DNA of 64,000 nt, taken from NCBI RefSeq assembly GCF_002288925.2, contig NW_022098076.1, positions 66,119,332 through 66,183,331 of the forward strand, read 5' to 3'. Under the pieces are notes generated by a model that ran no database searches, had not been told where the DNA came from, and saw nothing but the letters and a program-made list of their open reading frames with translations. The position numbers were made by a program, and so were the translations under genes. The stretch comes from Delphinapterus leucas. Taxonomy: Eukaryota; Chordata; Mammalia; Artiodactyla; Monodontidae. Shown piece by piece: positions 1 to 12,578 of this stretch (its first letter is position 1; every line of letters begins with the position of its first letter).

Positions 1-52
1 TTATCATTAAATTATGGTTTGACAGTGACTGGTATATCTTTCCCCCTCCCAG

Positions 53-124
53 TATAAGAAGTGTCGCTCTTCTCATGCGCATACAAACAACTTCGCGAAG
101 TCTGTGGTCAACCTTGTGGATTCT
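53..124 (+). CDS. ADAM23: ADAM23 exon, metalloprotease-like domain
   Basis: A 72-base exon, phase 0 at both ends, encoding 24 residues that start YKKCRSS and end VVNLVDS. The acceptor is a pyrimidine tract followed by cccag and the donor is gtaagt. It covers the early part of the reprolysin-like fold, in the region where active ADAMs have the 'VDH' strand and following helix. Residue 4 is cysteine (tgt at 62-64). From memory I expect histidine there in other mammals, so this is a point to check. This is the first exon in the window, and counting back from the last exon of a 26-exon human model it would be about exon 10. Confidence 0.9.
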
Positions 125-2236
125 GTAAGTATCCTGGTTTTCTTGAACCTCTTTTTCCAAAGTGAAATGGTTTATATCTCTATTTGCTTACTTGCTGCTT
201 TAGTTCTTTCTGAGACAAAAGTAAAAATGCTATCCTTATCTCATCTGGCTAATAAGAAATTAAAGAGTGGTCTGCTTCAAAAAGGGCAGTGTTATCAGAG
301 TTTCAGGGGACTGTTGAGTTACTCTTGGGATCCCAAAGATGCATTGATATTGCTTCTAAGTGATGTCTAGGTATTATTGTCACAAGAGTTTAGTTAGGAC
401 AAAAATACTGGAAAAAATTAGCTACCGAAAAGAGTGTAAATTAAACTTGGCAAATGAGACTTCATTAATAATAATCAGTTGAGCTTATCTTCTTAAATAT
501 AAGGTAGAAGAACTAATAGATTGAGGTGGATTATGTTTGGAGGATATAGGCAATACAAAAAAAATTTTTTTAAAAGAACCCAAATTTACTTTCTTCATGT
601 CCCCATAAGAATGCTTCAGACTTTAGATGACAGAATTAAGTGCAGTCCCAAAATAAAGCTAATTTAAAACAGTAAAATGTGTATCTTCTTAAAAAGACTT
701 CTATAAATCTTTTTTATTGAGTTTTTTTCCTCCTCTCATTCTGTCAGTTACAGAGAATGATGGTTAAGATTTTCTTCCTTTTTCCTTTAGATAGGAAATC
801 CGTAAATGTGAATATTATTCATTACGTTCCAATAAATAATTCAATTTGACTAGTCATAAATATAGCATAGTAGTTTGTGTATTCTAATGAAAGTGCTGTT
901 TTGCTCAGCTAAATGTATGTTTATCTGATATTTATTGTATTTTCCCTCTTAACTGGGTAAAAAAACTTTATAAATTGCTTAATATCTAAATGATACTTAT
1001 TTTCTCTAAAGAACTGCCTTCTTTTTTGCCTTTTAAACAGTCCAAAAGTCTCCAATCATGTAAACACTCATAACATATAATACGTGGTAGGCACAGCTGA
1101 GCAGTATAAAATGGGTGCAGGGTAATAGAGTAGCATATAGCGTTAGGACTGAAATTCTGAAAGCCAGTTATCACCTGCTTTATAATTTTCTTTAATTTCA
1201 GCCCTTGTCAGTCTTCTCAGAGGAAAACTATAAATGGATATGAAAAAGAGAATATTAAACACACCTCTCCCTCTGCCCCAGCTGTTTACTTGGTAGAATC
1301 TCTGTGGTTGTTATTTCACCATGATTGAACAGAATCACATCTTGCAAAGTGTCTTTTTTATTTTGATTTACCATACAAGGTTCTGAAGCTGACCAACTAA
1401 TTTTTTTTTTAAAGACATTACACTTAACTCACTCCCTGTTGTAAAATCATTATAGCTTCACGGTGATTTAGGCATGATAATCTTTCCTTTCCTCAGTGAG
1501 TTCTAAGATCATCCATTCTTCTCTTAATTAGCTTGAAAATAGGACAAAATGACAACATTCATCAAAATTGCTTACATGTGTGAATTATTTAGCTACTGGG
1601 CCAAAAGCAGAAAAAGAGAGCAGAAAATTACAATTTAAATATTGTGAGTGATGTCACCCTGTGGTGAGGGTGACATAGGTCATGTAAGTCTGCTTTTCCC
1701 TCCTTTGGCCTCAGATCTTGATTCTCTTCCACTGTTATTTTACTTTTCATACAACAAGGCTTCAAAGGGCAAAAGCCAGCCATGGTGTTAGTGCTTGTCC
1801 AAGGATTTAGTGATCTGTTCCAATCCTGCAGGAGTAACTGGTCATATCACACTTACTCAGAACCAGTATATCAGGCTCCAACCTGTTATCTCCTATGAGG
1901 TTTGGAAGGGTGATTTTACTAAACCCTGTTTTGAACTTGCATCCAGACTTTAGAATCGTGATACTCCTAGTATAGATCCCCTAGTGAGATGCCTGGCTGC
2001 TAAAGATGCTGATTTGGGATTGAAGTAACTTTGTAGGAGAGGCTGAGTTGTATGATTGTTCTTTCTTTTTGCTCTTGGAAAAGAGAAAGGAAAGAAGATT
2101 CTCTCTGATGAGCTGATTCTGACGTCGTGTTCTCCTCTCACCTCCCCTTCCTGTCCTTCCGCTGACTCTGAAACACTGATTGTGCATGTTTGACCCAGTG
2201 TTTTCCTCCTGCACCTGTCCTGTTGTATACCCTCAG
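125..2236 (+). other. ADAM23 intron (2.1 kb)
   Basis: Intron between the first two exons of the window. I see only AT-rich unique-looking sequence, with no repeat family, RNA gene or conserved reading frame that I can support. Confidence 0.85.
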
Positions 2237-2400
2237 ATTTACAAGGAGCAGCTTAATACCAGGGTTGTCCTGGTGGCTGTAGAGACCTGGACTGAGAAGG
2301 ATCATATTGACATCACCACCAACCCTGTGCAGATGCTCCACGAATTCTCCAAATACCGGCAGCGTATCAGGCAGCATGCTGATGCTGTGCATCTCATCTC
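2237..2400 (+). CDS. ADAM23: ADAM23 exon, metalloprotease-like domain
   Basis: A 164-base exon (54 codons plus 2 bases), starting IYKEQLNTRVV and ending DAVHLIS. The acceptor is ccctcag and the donor gtacgt. It encodes the central beta-strand and helix of the reprolysin-like fold. The VETW segment and the RIRQHADAVHL stretch match the family pattern. Compared with the human protein as I recall it, there are conservative-looking changes (DHID for DQID, RIRQ for RIKQ). The split codon tc/g is completed by the next exon as serine. Confidence 0.93.
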
Positions 2401-3418
2401 GTACGTATCCCCAGCCCTTGGCTTGACGTTGATCTTTATCCCTTTATTGTATCAGTAGGTTATATAGCAATAAATCAATCCTGAACAAGTTTGAGGTTGA
2501 TTCCTCTGTTACATAAGAAGCACAGAAGTAGGCTGCCCAGTGCTGGAATGGTGGTTCCACAGTCATGAGATTTACTTTCAGAGCACATCTGTACCTTCAG
2601 ACCTTCCATCCTCAGGGTCAACTCATGATTCAAGACAGCTGCTGACACTCCAGCCTTCACCACAGGCAGCAGGGATGCCAGGGAGGGAGGATTGCGAAAG
2701 GGCCCTCCTTCCAGCTGAGTTAGCTCCTTTAAAGCAGATTTCCTGAAAGCCTGCACACATCACTTTCACCAACAGATCATTTGCTAGATCTTTTTTTAAA
2801 AAATTTTTATTGGGGTATAGTTGGTTTACAATGTTGTGTTAGTTTCAGGTGTACAGCAAAGTGAAAATGAACTATTGACTGAAATTGACATTTCATCTCT
2901 AAGGAAAAGGGGTGCTTTGCTCACTTTTGATATCATAAATTGCTCCCTTCCCCCCCTGGTGGCTAAGCTGTTTTCAGACAGTCCTCTAAGGTTCTGTCCT
3001 GGGATCAAACCAACCAAAGTTCTCCTTCCTTTCTTCTCACCTGTTACTCTTTGCTTTTCTCTCAGTGTTTAATCACCAATTTACAATCATCAATATTTTG
3101 TATAACTACTATATAGTCTCTACTAGAAAAAAGTCAAGGGCTGTGGCCTGTTTATCTTTGTGTCCTCAGTTCCTGTGCCAGTACATGATGCTTAGTTAGG
3201 TGATCAATTGATGTTTGCTCAACTGAGATTATTTAACATAACATTAATCTAAAGGTATTTATGATAACATACAATTAAAGGTATTTAAAATACAGTTTTT
3301 GGTTTTGTAAAGGAGGGTTGGTTTGGGGTTTTCAATGTAGGACAATAGACATATTTGTGGAGAGCTGAAATATAATGGTCACTACATTGGTTTCCTAATA
3401 GCACTTATTCTTCCTAAG
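2401..3418 (+). other. ADAM23 intron (1.0 kb)
   Basis: Intron. It contains one short L1 3'-end scrap (listed separately) and a stretch near 3135-3230 that resembles an old L2/MIR-age repeat. Nothing else is recognisable. Confidence 0.8.
2791..2866 (-). repeat. L1 3'-end fragment
   Basis: A T-rich start followed by 'attggggtatagttgg' and 'tacagcaaagtga' is the antisense form of an L1 3' end of the artiodactyl/cetacean type. The fragment is short and diverged. Confidence 0.65.
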
Positions 3419-3503
3419 GCGTGTGACATTCCACTATAAGAGAAGCAGCCTGAGTTACTTTGGAGGCGTCTGTTCTCGCACAAGGGGAGTTGGTGTGAAT
3501 GAG
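3419..3503 (+). CDS. ADAM23: ADAM23 exon, metalloprotease-like domain
   Basis: An 85-base exon encoding RVTFHYKRSS through GVGVNE (28 full codons after the base that completes a serine). The acceptor is cttcctaag and the donor gtaaac. The YFGGVCSRTRGVGVNE segment corresponds to the stretch just before the active-site helix in catalytic ADAMs, with its conserved cysteine. The exon ends at a codon boundary. Confidence 0.92.
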
Positions 3504-4263
3504 GTAAACGTTATCAATTTTCCTAAAGTAGAGCTTTATCTGTGCATCTAGTCTCTTTCTTCCCCATGGCCTAGTTTACTTCCCTTTTCAGGCCTGTTTT
3601 AGAATGATAATGACATTGAGACTATAGTATGAGTGGTTCGTATTAGTAAATAGAACCCAAAGTGGTCTTTGGGTTTAGAAAAGAGGTAATTGTTTCATAT
3701 CATAATGATAGTTTTTCATATTTATCAGGCAGATGCAAACCAAAGATTGACCCAGAAATTTCTTGGCCTCTATAGATAAGTTTTTATAAGCTTGTTTATC
3801 CTTCTTTTATGACTTTTTAAAAGAGTTATTTGCTCTTCTGCCTATGTTAGGTTTAACACATCCCAAAAGTCGAACCAACCAAATCTAAACCTTGGTCAAT
3901 ACCTGAATCTATTATACCAGGTTATCCCAGTAGCCATCATTCAGTGGAGACCTCTCTTGACAGATTTGTAGTAAGTTGGATTTATTCTTGGTTTGGTATG
4001 AATTGAAATGGGGCACAGCCTTTTATGATTTTATGTTTCCATGTGAGAACATCAAGTTCTGAGAGATGCCACATAGTAAGAGAGGCTTTCTGCTTCTTGG
4101 GCCCACTTGCAAGGAAGAAGTGATAAGGAGCATAAGCCGTCTTTTGATGCTGTGAGGCTCTACTTAGGGGACTGAGATGAAATGTGGTGATGATTAAGAA
4201 ATAATAACTAGCTTTGTGCCCTCTCTCAAATGTTTCCCACACACTTCCAACTCTGAAAAACAG
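3504..4263 (+). other. ADAM23 intron (0.76 kb)
   Basis: Intron with no recognisable feature apart from its splice sites. Confidence 0.8.
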
Positions 4264-4354
4264 TATGGTCTTCCAATGGCAGTGGCACAAGTATTATCGC
4301 AGAGCCTGGCTCAAAACCTTGGAATCCAATGGGAACCTTCTAGCAGAAAGCCAA
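4264..4354 (+). CDS. ADAM23: ADAM23 exon with degenerate zinc-binding helix
   Basis: A 91-base exon (30 codons plus 1 base), starting YGLPMAVAQ and ending SSRKP. The acceptor is aaacag and the donor gtatgt. It carries the helix that in active ADAMs has the motif HExxHxxGxxH. Here it reads Q-SLA-Q-NL-G-IQ-W (window residues 120-130): all three zinc-ligand histidines and the catalytic glutamate are gone, and only the glycine remains. This agrees with the known non-proteolytic nature of ADAM23, so it is the expected state and not damage. Confidence 0.95.
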
Positions 4355-6704
4355 GTATGTACATTGACCTTCTTACTTTCATGTGCTATTCTGTCTGTAT
4401 AATGCATGTCCGGTCAATAAAGAAATATTTTTCATTTCTAAGTCATAATACCTTAACTGTAGTGTATCTCCTTCCTCTAAACAATGATAAGATGAGCAAT
4501 TTAAGGTGATTCTTAATCTGTGTGGGTTGGAGAAATGTCCCTTTCAAAGTCCATAAAATCATATTTCTCAGGGCGTGATCAGCTCTTTCTCACACTGCAG
4601 AATGTTGGGGTGGGCGGTGGTGAATACTCACCCTCTGGATTCTAACCAGTTGAGTGTAGCCACAAGATGTCAGTGAAGCTCCACCACAAGTACAGTTGGA
4701 TCAGAAAATAGCTTAGGCCTAGAGTTAAAAGGAGCTCAAACTCTAATTAAACGTACCCATCTACTTACCTCTAATTAAACTTACCCACCTAGTACCGTCA
4801 GAAACATTGGAGAAGCTTCCTGTACAGGCAGTCCCGTCCTGGAACTTTTAAACATGGGTACAGATGATAGAGGATAACTCTCCTCTACGGGGCAGGCAGG
4901 CCAAGAGAAGCAGCCACAAATCCCATCCAGTAGGAAAACACAGCTGGTGACTGCTGGGTGTCACTCTCCTCTTTGACCAGAGGAGATGCAGATGGAAAGA
5001 CAGGGCTGAGATTCTAGTGGCGAAGTGTTGAAGGCCCACAATAATTTTAGGGGGCCCTTGAACGTTTTTAGCTTCCTTTAAAATCGGAATAAAATCCAAC
5101 TTGGATTAGATCCCTCTTTATCTCAATACACTAGTAAAATATAATTTCTAACACACTTCTGTGGCAGAAGGCAAAAGTGCCTAGGGCACAACGAGATCCA
5201 CAATGAGATCCACAACGAGATCCTGTGGAAAGAAAAACCTGAGGTATTCACTCCTAATCTGTTACCTAGGAATTAAGTGGAAATCTACTCCCCTCAGTGA
5301 AAATATCAGATGCTAGGCATAAAGGTCCCCCTCTCTACCACAGCCTCCCTAAAGAAGAGGACAAAAATCTACCTTAACATTATCCTGTATTTTATACTTT
5401 TTGACTACTATCAAATAATTATCATTAATACATAGTGTTATGGAAACTTGAAGCAAAATATATATCCAGGGTGTCTTGATTCCCTTTAAGGGCATATTAA
5501 GTCATCACTTTATGGGTACATTAAGTCTGGTGGCATTGAGCAAATCTCCACAAACTTTCATCTATTAATTTCTTGCTCAGAGTATTTGCTTTCCCAGGGA
5601 AACACATAGTACACATTAAAGGAAGTGATTCAGGTTTCACTGGCTGGCATCAATATCTGAAAACCAGAAAGGAGTAGAACCAGGTTTATGTCCTTGTTTG
5701 AAAAGCCTGGAGCCAGGAAGAGGCCAGTGCTGGGGGCAGCTGAGAGATATCGCTGAGTCAGATGACCGAGTAGGGTGAGCAATAGGCTTCATTACTAATG
5801 CCGGGCATAATTCCTTCCTAAAATTCTTTATTCCTTTGTGAATTGTTTGTTTAGGTAGATTCGTTCTGTACTTTGAATTTTTAAAGATCCATTTGGAAGT
5901 CTTTCTTTAAAAATATCTTTGTCTATCATAGGAAAGAGAATAGGAAAAAATAAATGAAAAGGACAGCCCGTCACAATACCCATATGTCCATCTGTGGTAT
6001 CTATGTTAAGTTTATGGTTGTTATTTAATTTAGATGATTTTACATTTCTATTTTAGATTTCTCTCTTTTGCTGAACCTTTTCGCTTAGTGTTCTTCAAGT
6101 CTCTGGCTGATTCTTGCTTTGACTCCAGCAAATTGAATTCTCTCCTCTAACGTCCGGTGTGGTCTGTTAGCAGGACTTCAGTGAGGGCTCATTGCATTTG
6201 TGCAGTAGAGCTTTGTAGTTCCCAGAGAGCACACAGACTACCGTCTCATGTGAGCCCCAGAACCACTCTGAGAGACAGAGAGATGCATTCGCATTTTAGA
6301 GGTGGAAACACTGAGACCCAAGAAATGCTAAGTCACTTGCCTATGAAACTCTCTCATCACACAGAACTTGGAATAAAACTCAGGCTTTACAATCTCTAGA
6401 CCAGGTACTTTTCATTAAACATTGGCACTAGGAACTTAATTGAATTCTCTGAGTTACAAAAATGGAGAGGCACAATTTTATCTCTTGCAGCTGTTGTCCT
6501 AGGAAGCAAGCTATACTGTTGGAAAGGAAAAAGAAATATTGATTTAAAAGAAATAGGTTTTGTTTGGTGAGACTTCACATTCTGTACCTGTCTGACATGG
6601 AATTGGTAATAAGGAACTATTTCAAGAGCTGTGATGCAAATTAAAGATGTGACTTTTGTTGTTTCCCTTTTCTTTTGTTGCTTTTTATTGTTTCGTTGGA
6701 CTAG
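4355..6704 (+). other. ADAM23 intron (2.35 kb)
   Basis: Intron. It holds two small tandem duplications (28-base unit twice at 4741-4796; 12-base unit 'cacaacgagatc' three times at 5187-5222) and a MIR-like repeat at 6230-6405. The rest looks unique. Confidence 0.8.
6230..6405 (+). repeat. MIR-like SINE fragment
   Basis: The run 'cattttagaggtggaaac' followed by 'ctgagaccc', 'aagtcacttgcc' and 'ggaataaaactcagg' follows the core and 3' part of the ancient MIR SINE consensus, strongly diverged. Confidence 0.6.
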
Positions 6705-6753
6705 AATGTGACTGCACAGAATCCTGGGGTGGCTGCATCATGGAGGAGACGGG
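6705..6753 (+). CDS. ADAM23: ADAM23 49-base exon, metalloprotease-like domain
   Basis: A very short exon (2 + 45 + 2 bases). With its neighbours it reads K-CDCTESWGGCIMEET-G. The acceptor is ggactag and the donor gtaaat. The C-x-C...C pattern and the following methionine (CIM) correspond to the cysteine loop and Met-turn of the reprolysin fold, so the structural core is kept although the zinc site is lost. Confidence 0.92.
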
Positions 6754-9061
6754 GTAAATTTTCATTGTAAATGCATTTGTTATATACCTTTTACTGAAAT
6801 TGTTACCTATAATTCGATACACAGTCTCTCAGGTACTGGTCTTTTAGGCTAAGCCTTAGAATAAATTCAATAATTCATTGTCTGATACTTTAAAAAATGA
6901 AATGGCTAGTTTACTTTATACTTTAATTTTTTATTTAAAGTTGGTAATAAAAGTAAAATAAAGTAACCACTTCTACATCTATTAACCCTTAAAGGGAGCA
7001 CATGATTAAATGCTTCTGAGTTTAGTGGCTGCATTAACTTTTCAGTACAGTTAGGATAAAAGCTGGTTGTCTGAACTGTCAGTGAAAACCAATTTAGTCA
7101 ACAATTTATATTTTAAGGAACTCGTAAGTAGACATGTTTACTGTAATAAAATTGTACTGCATTCCTTATATAATCAATAAAGCTTTTTTAAACAAATGAA
7201 GACAGATTTATCGTGTCTAGGTGGTCTTCTACTGATAGACATTTGAATAGTTGCTCGCCTAACTCCTGTCTCCTATTGTAGATCGTTTGGAAACTAGAGG
7301 GTTGCTGTTGCATCTGTGAACCAAGGCCTAGAAACATTGCCCTCTTTCCCAGGGACCCCTGCCCCATGGGAGCCACTGCCGCAAGGCCTCCTAAGCTAGA
7401 GCCCACTCCTAATAGATAGAAGAGGTTTCCTCACTCATGTGTCTCTCCCACTTCCTTTGCCCATGCCAGACATCTGCTCAGCACATCATCATTTCTGGTC
7501 CTTCCCCCTCCGTGTGATCCCCAGTTGCCAGAAGCCCTGACCTACTTTTACAGAGTCCCTTCCTTATTTGTGCACCAGGAGTCCAGGGAACAAGAGGTGT
7601 GTGAGCATGAAGGCTTGAGGAGAGAGTCAGCCATTATGCTTGCTACTTTAGAACACATGTTTCTAGAAATGTAGTTTAAACTTGAAACTGTTAGCTTTCA
7701 TGCTCCCCCTCCCCTGAGGCTTCCTACAGACGGTAACACCATTCATAATACTGGTTTTATCGGGAGAGGCCTTCTGTCTTCTAAACTTCCAGTTTCTAAA
7801 TAGATTTTTAGACTGACTACACATAGGATATAATAAAATTATTTAAGCTTAATTTGTATTTTCTCAAGTATATGTTTCTACATGGTTCTTGTAAGAGATC
7901 ACTGTCAACAATGGTAGATTTTACCTACTTCCATACACTACCCTCATACATAGGGAAATATAAATCTATTGGATCACATCCTAGAATAAGTGACCTAATA
8001 CTCTCAAATCAAGTACTATGACAAATATGTCCAAGGAATCAATGTGTATGGCTCAGTTTAACCTTGACCATACGTATAATATTCCCCTATGTGCTGACAC
8101 AGTGATAGTAATTTGATTAACTCAGAAAGAGGTTCACTATATTCCTGCAAAATCATGAATATTACCAAATAGTATTTGAATTTGAGAATAAGGAGCTATT
8201 ACCTAATTCTAATTCAGAAGGCGCTTACCCTAATTCTGTTTTGACTGTGTGTATATACACATAAAAACATGTATAGTCTAACACATCTCTTTAGGGTTTC
8301 CTTGTTTACCTCAATTGTGTCGCTGAAGCCTGCAATACATAATCTTTAATCAGTTGACCCTCACAACTTCCTTCTCCAAAGTAAAATCTAGTAGGTTCCC
8401 AAGTTCCTTTTATTCAGGACAGAGGCCAAAAACCCCCCAAAAAACCCTGCTTATCTTTACTGAGACAGAGCGAATAAAAGTGACTACATTTTTTTTTTAA
8501 CATCTTTATTGGAGTATAATTGCTTTACAATGGTGTGTTAGTTTCTGCTGTATAACAAAGTGAATCAGCTATACATATACATATATCCCCATATCTCCTC
8601 CCTCTTGCGTCTCCCTCCCACCCTCCCTATCCCACCCCTCTAGGTGGTCACAAAGCACTGAGCTGATCTCCCTGTGCTATGCGGCTGCTTCCCACTAGCT
8701 ACCTATTTTACATTTGGTAGTGTATATATGTCAGTGCTAGTAACCACATTTTAATATACAGCCTAGATGAAGTTTGGGGATGAACTTTTCAAAAACTCTT
8801 TCAAGCCTGAGCACAAAGGGGCCTGACTGCTAAGGAGATTGTAACCTAGCCCCCAAATCTGTGATTTTCTTTGAATTTCTATTTTTACAGACTCTACCAC
8901 ACATACTTACTTAGCAGTTTGAACATAAGTGCCTTGTCAAAGTTTGTGTAGAATCATCTGGATCCAGAGTGATGATTTTATCTAATTCAGGGGTTTTAAT
9001 TTTCTTCTCTGATGACTGCTTTTGGTAAATTTTTTACATAATTGATTCTTTATTTCCTCAG
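6754..9061 (+). other. ADAM23 intron (2.3 kb)
   Basis: Intron. The only identifiable content is an antisense L1 3' end at 8489-8740. The rest is AT-rich with no recognised feature. Confidence 0.8.
8489..8740 (-). mobile_element. L1 3' end, 5'-truncated insertion
   Basis: Starts with a poly(T) run and then 'catctttattggagtataa', the antisense 3' end of a cetartiodactyl L1. It is about 250 bases long. Imperfect flanking copies of 'acYacatttt' (near 8483 and 8743) look like a target-site duplication. Close relatives occur at 14999, 29002 and 62572. Confidence 0.85.
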
Positions 9062-9161
9062 GGTATCCCATTCCAGAAAGTTCTCAAAGTGCAGCATTTT
9101 GGAGTACAGAGACTTTTTACACAGAGGGGGTGGAGCCTGTCTTTTCAACAGGCCAACAAAG
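9062..9161 (+). CDS. ADAM23: ADAM23 exon, end of metalloprotease-like domain
   Basis: A 100-base exon: one base completing glycine, then 33 codons from [10 protein letters not shown] to LFNRPTK. The acceptor is tttcctcag and the donor gttagt. It encodes the last helix of the metalloprotease-like domain ([14 protein letters not shown]) and the GGGACLFN segment leading into the disintegrin domain. FLHRGGG has histidine where I recall glutamine in human. Confidence 0.93.
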
Positions 9162-9703
9162 GTTAGTAATTTAGAAAGTGTAATTATTTCTCCAATTTTT
9201 TTACAATGGAATTATGCCAAATATCAGATACTTGGCTTGGAAAGCAGGTTTCTTTCCGATCAGATTAATATTTAGTTATAAAAGACTTTATCACGTTAAA
9301 GATTAAGTCTCGTTTAAATGAATTACAAGACCATAGTTTTACTGTTCTGAAGCTCTGGTGTTTCGGTGCCAGCTGTACCTCCTCTTGGCCCTCCCCTCCA
9401 AAAAACAAACAGACAGTCCTTCAATTAAAATATCTTTGAAATGTTCTTGTTGGTGTCTTCATTTGCTGCTAAGAGATAGTGGGTTAGATTAAGATACATT
9501 ACTTTAGCCCATTTCTCTGACAAAAATTCTTTTTCCCCTTGACATTTTCTCTAGGGGTATAACTAATTTCTAGGCTTTTCTTACTTTCTTTTTTTTTTTG
9601 GCAGGGGGCGGTATGTGTGGTCCATTCTCCCAGACAGAAAGCATTACTAATATCAGCCAGCCAAAAAATGACCCAAAGTATTTATGGACCCCATAAATAC
9701 AGG

Positions 9704-9774
9704 CATATATATATATACATATATGTATATATATATATACATATATGTATATATATATGAAGAGATATATATAT
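9704..9774. repeat. AT/TA microsatellite with palindromic units
   Basis: About 70 bases of alternating A and T interrupted by repeated 'acatatatgt' blocks. Because these blocks are self-complementary, the stretch could extrude as a cruciform. Confidence 0.85.
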
Positions 9775-10887
9775 CTTTACTTGGGAAGGTCCACATTGTC
9801 AATTGGCATTTCATTAAAATTTATATACACAATGTCATATTCTCTTATCAGCAATTCCTTAATTCAAAAATTCTGAAAATTGGAAGTATATTTTATGAGT
9901 TTGCAGAAAACATAGTGGACGGTACAACTTATCCTGAACTGAAAATCTTTATTTATCCCTCATAGTGTAAGTATTCTTAAGTCTTACTGCACAAATGTTA
10001 CTGCACAAATGTTAATGTGTTTGATTATAGGGTGTATACCAGACCCCTCAGGGCTGTTATATAGAACAGGGTAAATGCATCATACTTTTCTAAAATCCAG
10101 CAAAGCCAGAATTCTTAAACTCACAGGCTATAGAGCTTTTGGATACGGGACTGTCGACCAATAACATGTTTAGAAACGAAGTTGCTTAACAGGCAAACGG
10201 ACAGGATTGATGAGAATTAGCAGACGGCATAGACATTCTAACATTGCACATTTCATATTTCTTTTTAAGATACTACATCATAAGTCAAATATAATCCATT
10301 GCTGTACAAAATGTTTAATAACTCTGCAAATTGAGAGAGCAGTGAAATCATGTTAGCCTTTTTTAAAAAAAATCAGTGTCTGATATCGATAACTGTCAGA
10401 ATAATTTATTCCTATCCCCATAATTAAGTGATACTGCTAAGTTAAGGATGATACTTTGATGCCTGACAGCTGTATAAAATCTCAGTAAGGCTGCAGAAAA
10501 AGAAACAGGAATTTTAAAGTGATCTTGCATCATGAAACTCAGCTCCCTGCTTTTCATGGCATCGATCTCAATGCAACAGAAATCTGAAAGCTTCAGAGTG
10601 TTTAAAATGGGTGCAGTTAGTAATAATGAATTAATGTGAGCTGTTGACATTTCTGAATTGCAAAGTACATGGCTAATTTTACCTGCCTTGCAGCTCACCA
10701 GCTAATTATAAGCATCATGCCTGAGGAAACAACACTGAGTTGTTTGAAAATACTAAGATCTCTAGTGTGTGTATAAGGATCCAATTAGATTTCTGAAATT
10801 GCCTGTGAGTAGAAAGCAACTTATTCGGATAATGTGGAAACTAAATAAAAATACACATACATCTTCAATTTTAAAAATTAGTAAACA

Positions 10888-11116
10888 TGGAATTTTTTTT
10901 TCTTTCTTTTTTTTTTTTTTTTTTGTGGTACGCGGGCCTCTCACTGTTGTGGCCTCTCCCATTGTGGAGCACAGGCTCTGGACGCGCAGGCTCAGCAGCC
11001 ATGGCTCACAGGCCCAGCCGCTCCGTGGCATGTGGGATCTTCCTGGACCGGGGCACGAACCCGTGTCCCCTGCATCGGCAGGCGGACTCTCAACCACTGC
11101 GCCACCAGGGAAGCCC
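10888..11116 (-). mobile_element. CHR-type tRNA-derived SINE, antisense
   Basis: Starts with a T tract (the poly(A) tail on the other strand), continues through 'gtacgcgggcctctcact', and ends at the tRNA-like head 'ccaccagggaagccc'. The body is the high-copy SINE of whales and dolphins, also seen here at 58046 and 60802. Confidence 0.88.
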
Positions 11117-12506
11117 TGAAATTCTTTCTTTTTAAACAACATATATAGAAAAATTTTTAAAAAGCTGCTATGGATTACAGTGGAATAATTTATATGTATG
11201 TGTGAAAGAACTGACTTTCTTCCAAGTGTTGTAGTCAGTGGATACACGTATGCAGGTTTTATGTGTTATTTTCACATTATCTAAGTGCATCTTTTCTGTG
11301 CTCTGGGAACCTTCTCAACTGCCATGTTTGCCATATGGTTTGTGATAGTGACCTGTCCCAGGATGGAAGAAGAGTCCTAAGAATGAAATCGAACAGTGGG
11401 TTACATGGGAGTCCTGATACAAAGCACTACTCATGTTCCAGTCTGCCTTTCCCTTTTCCATTTTCTCCTCCCTGTTGATCAAAATATCACGGAGATGAGG
11501 ACTGTTGATTTTAGTCTTTGGATTTTCCCATGGGGAAGTCCCACCCAAGTATCGTGGAAAACTTCCTTGCTCCTTATAGCAATTTTCCTTTCCTGGAAGT
11601 GGAAGGAGGATCAGATCTTTCTTTGGTGGACTCAGGGGAGGGCAGCTGTTCCTTGGGTGTGTGCTGCTGTCTCTCATATATATGGCTCTGAGCATTTGGG
11701 TTGGGATGTCCTTTTCTAATCTTCACCTGAGTATAGTAGATATACACAGAAAAATCTTGCCCCAGGTGATGGGAAATAGGAGTGTTTCTTATAAATAACC
11801 AGCTGCCTCAGCAACTGGTCTGTAATACAGTTTATTTGGCAAAAGCAAGTTCATAGCACCAGTAGGGTGGATTATTCTAGAAATTTGACTCTACCATTGC
11901 TCCAGGAATGATTGAGAAATTTCTATACATCTGTGCCTATGTCTGCACATTTACTTAATATGATTCAGACAGTGCAGATTTCTTTTCACTGAGAGTGATG
12001 GGCATGGATTTCCAGCAACAGTTTTTTCCCCTGAGTTTATTTGCATTTACTTGATGGCATATATCAGATTTAGCTGTGAATGAAGCATTTTTATCTTCTT
12101 GACAGTTTTTATATCTTCTCAGCTGCCTGGTTATAAGTCAACAAATTAGGTATCTGTGAGTCTTATTAGCATGCATTTTAGCTCCATTAGCAAATACGAA
12201 AGTGATCTATTCCTCTTGACAGCTTATTTCTCTGAAAAGTAGCTCTGATGGTAGAGGTCATCTCTGGAGCCCACTACCGGAGAATCCTCCAAGAGATAAT
12301 ACCCCATTTAGAATATGTTTTTTAGAAGTGTTATTAATAAATTAAGTGATTCTCACACAGACACATTTGTAAGATGCCATAACAACAGATCACAGAAGAA
12401 TACCACATGATAGCTGATTATAAGGCCATGTGTGTAGCCTGATTGGAGTGTTGATTTTCTGTGATGAATTAACATGGTTTCCCTTTATCTTTCTAATCTC
12501 TTTCAG

Positions 12507-12578
12507 CTATTTGAGCCCACAGAATGTGGAAATGGATATGTGGAAGCTGGGGAGGAGTGTGATTGTGGAATCCATGTG
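12507..12578 (+). CDS. ADAM23: ADAM23 exon, start of disintegrin domain
   Basis: A 72-base phase-0 exon encoding LFEPTECGNG through ECDCGIHV (24 codons). The acceptor is ctctttcag and the donor gtaggt. The pattern CGNGxxExGEECDCG is the signature opening of the ADAM disintegrin domain, with calcium-site residues. GIHV differs by one residue from the GFHV I recall in human. Confidence 0.94.

Larger units (their letters stand above)
9162..12506 (+). other. ADAM23 intron (3.3 kb)
   Basis: Intron. It holds a TA-rich microsatellite at 9704-9774 and one antisense CHR-type SINE at 10888-11116. Open frames overlapping the SINE are not genes. Confidence 0.8.

Noticed and set aside
4264..4354. Loss of the zinc-binding motif as a sign of pseudogenisation
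   Set aside because: ADAM23 lacks the catalytic motif in all mammals known to me, and all exons here are open with intact splice sites.
10762..11247. 161-codon minus-strand open frame, and overlapping plus-strand frames of 116 and 82 codons
   Set aside because: They run through the CHR-type SINE and its poly(T) tract; similar frames recur at 57950-58321 and 60659-61118 over other copies of the same SINE.
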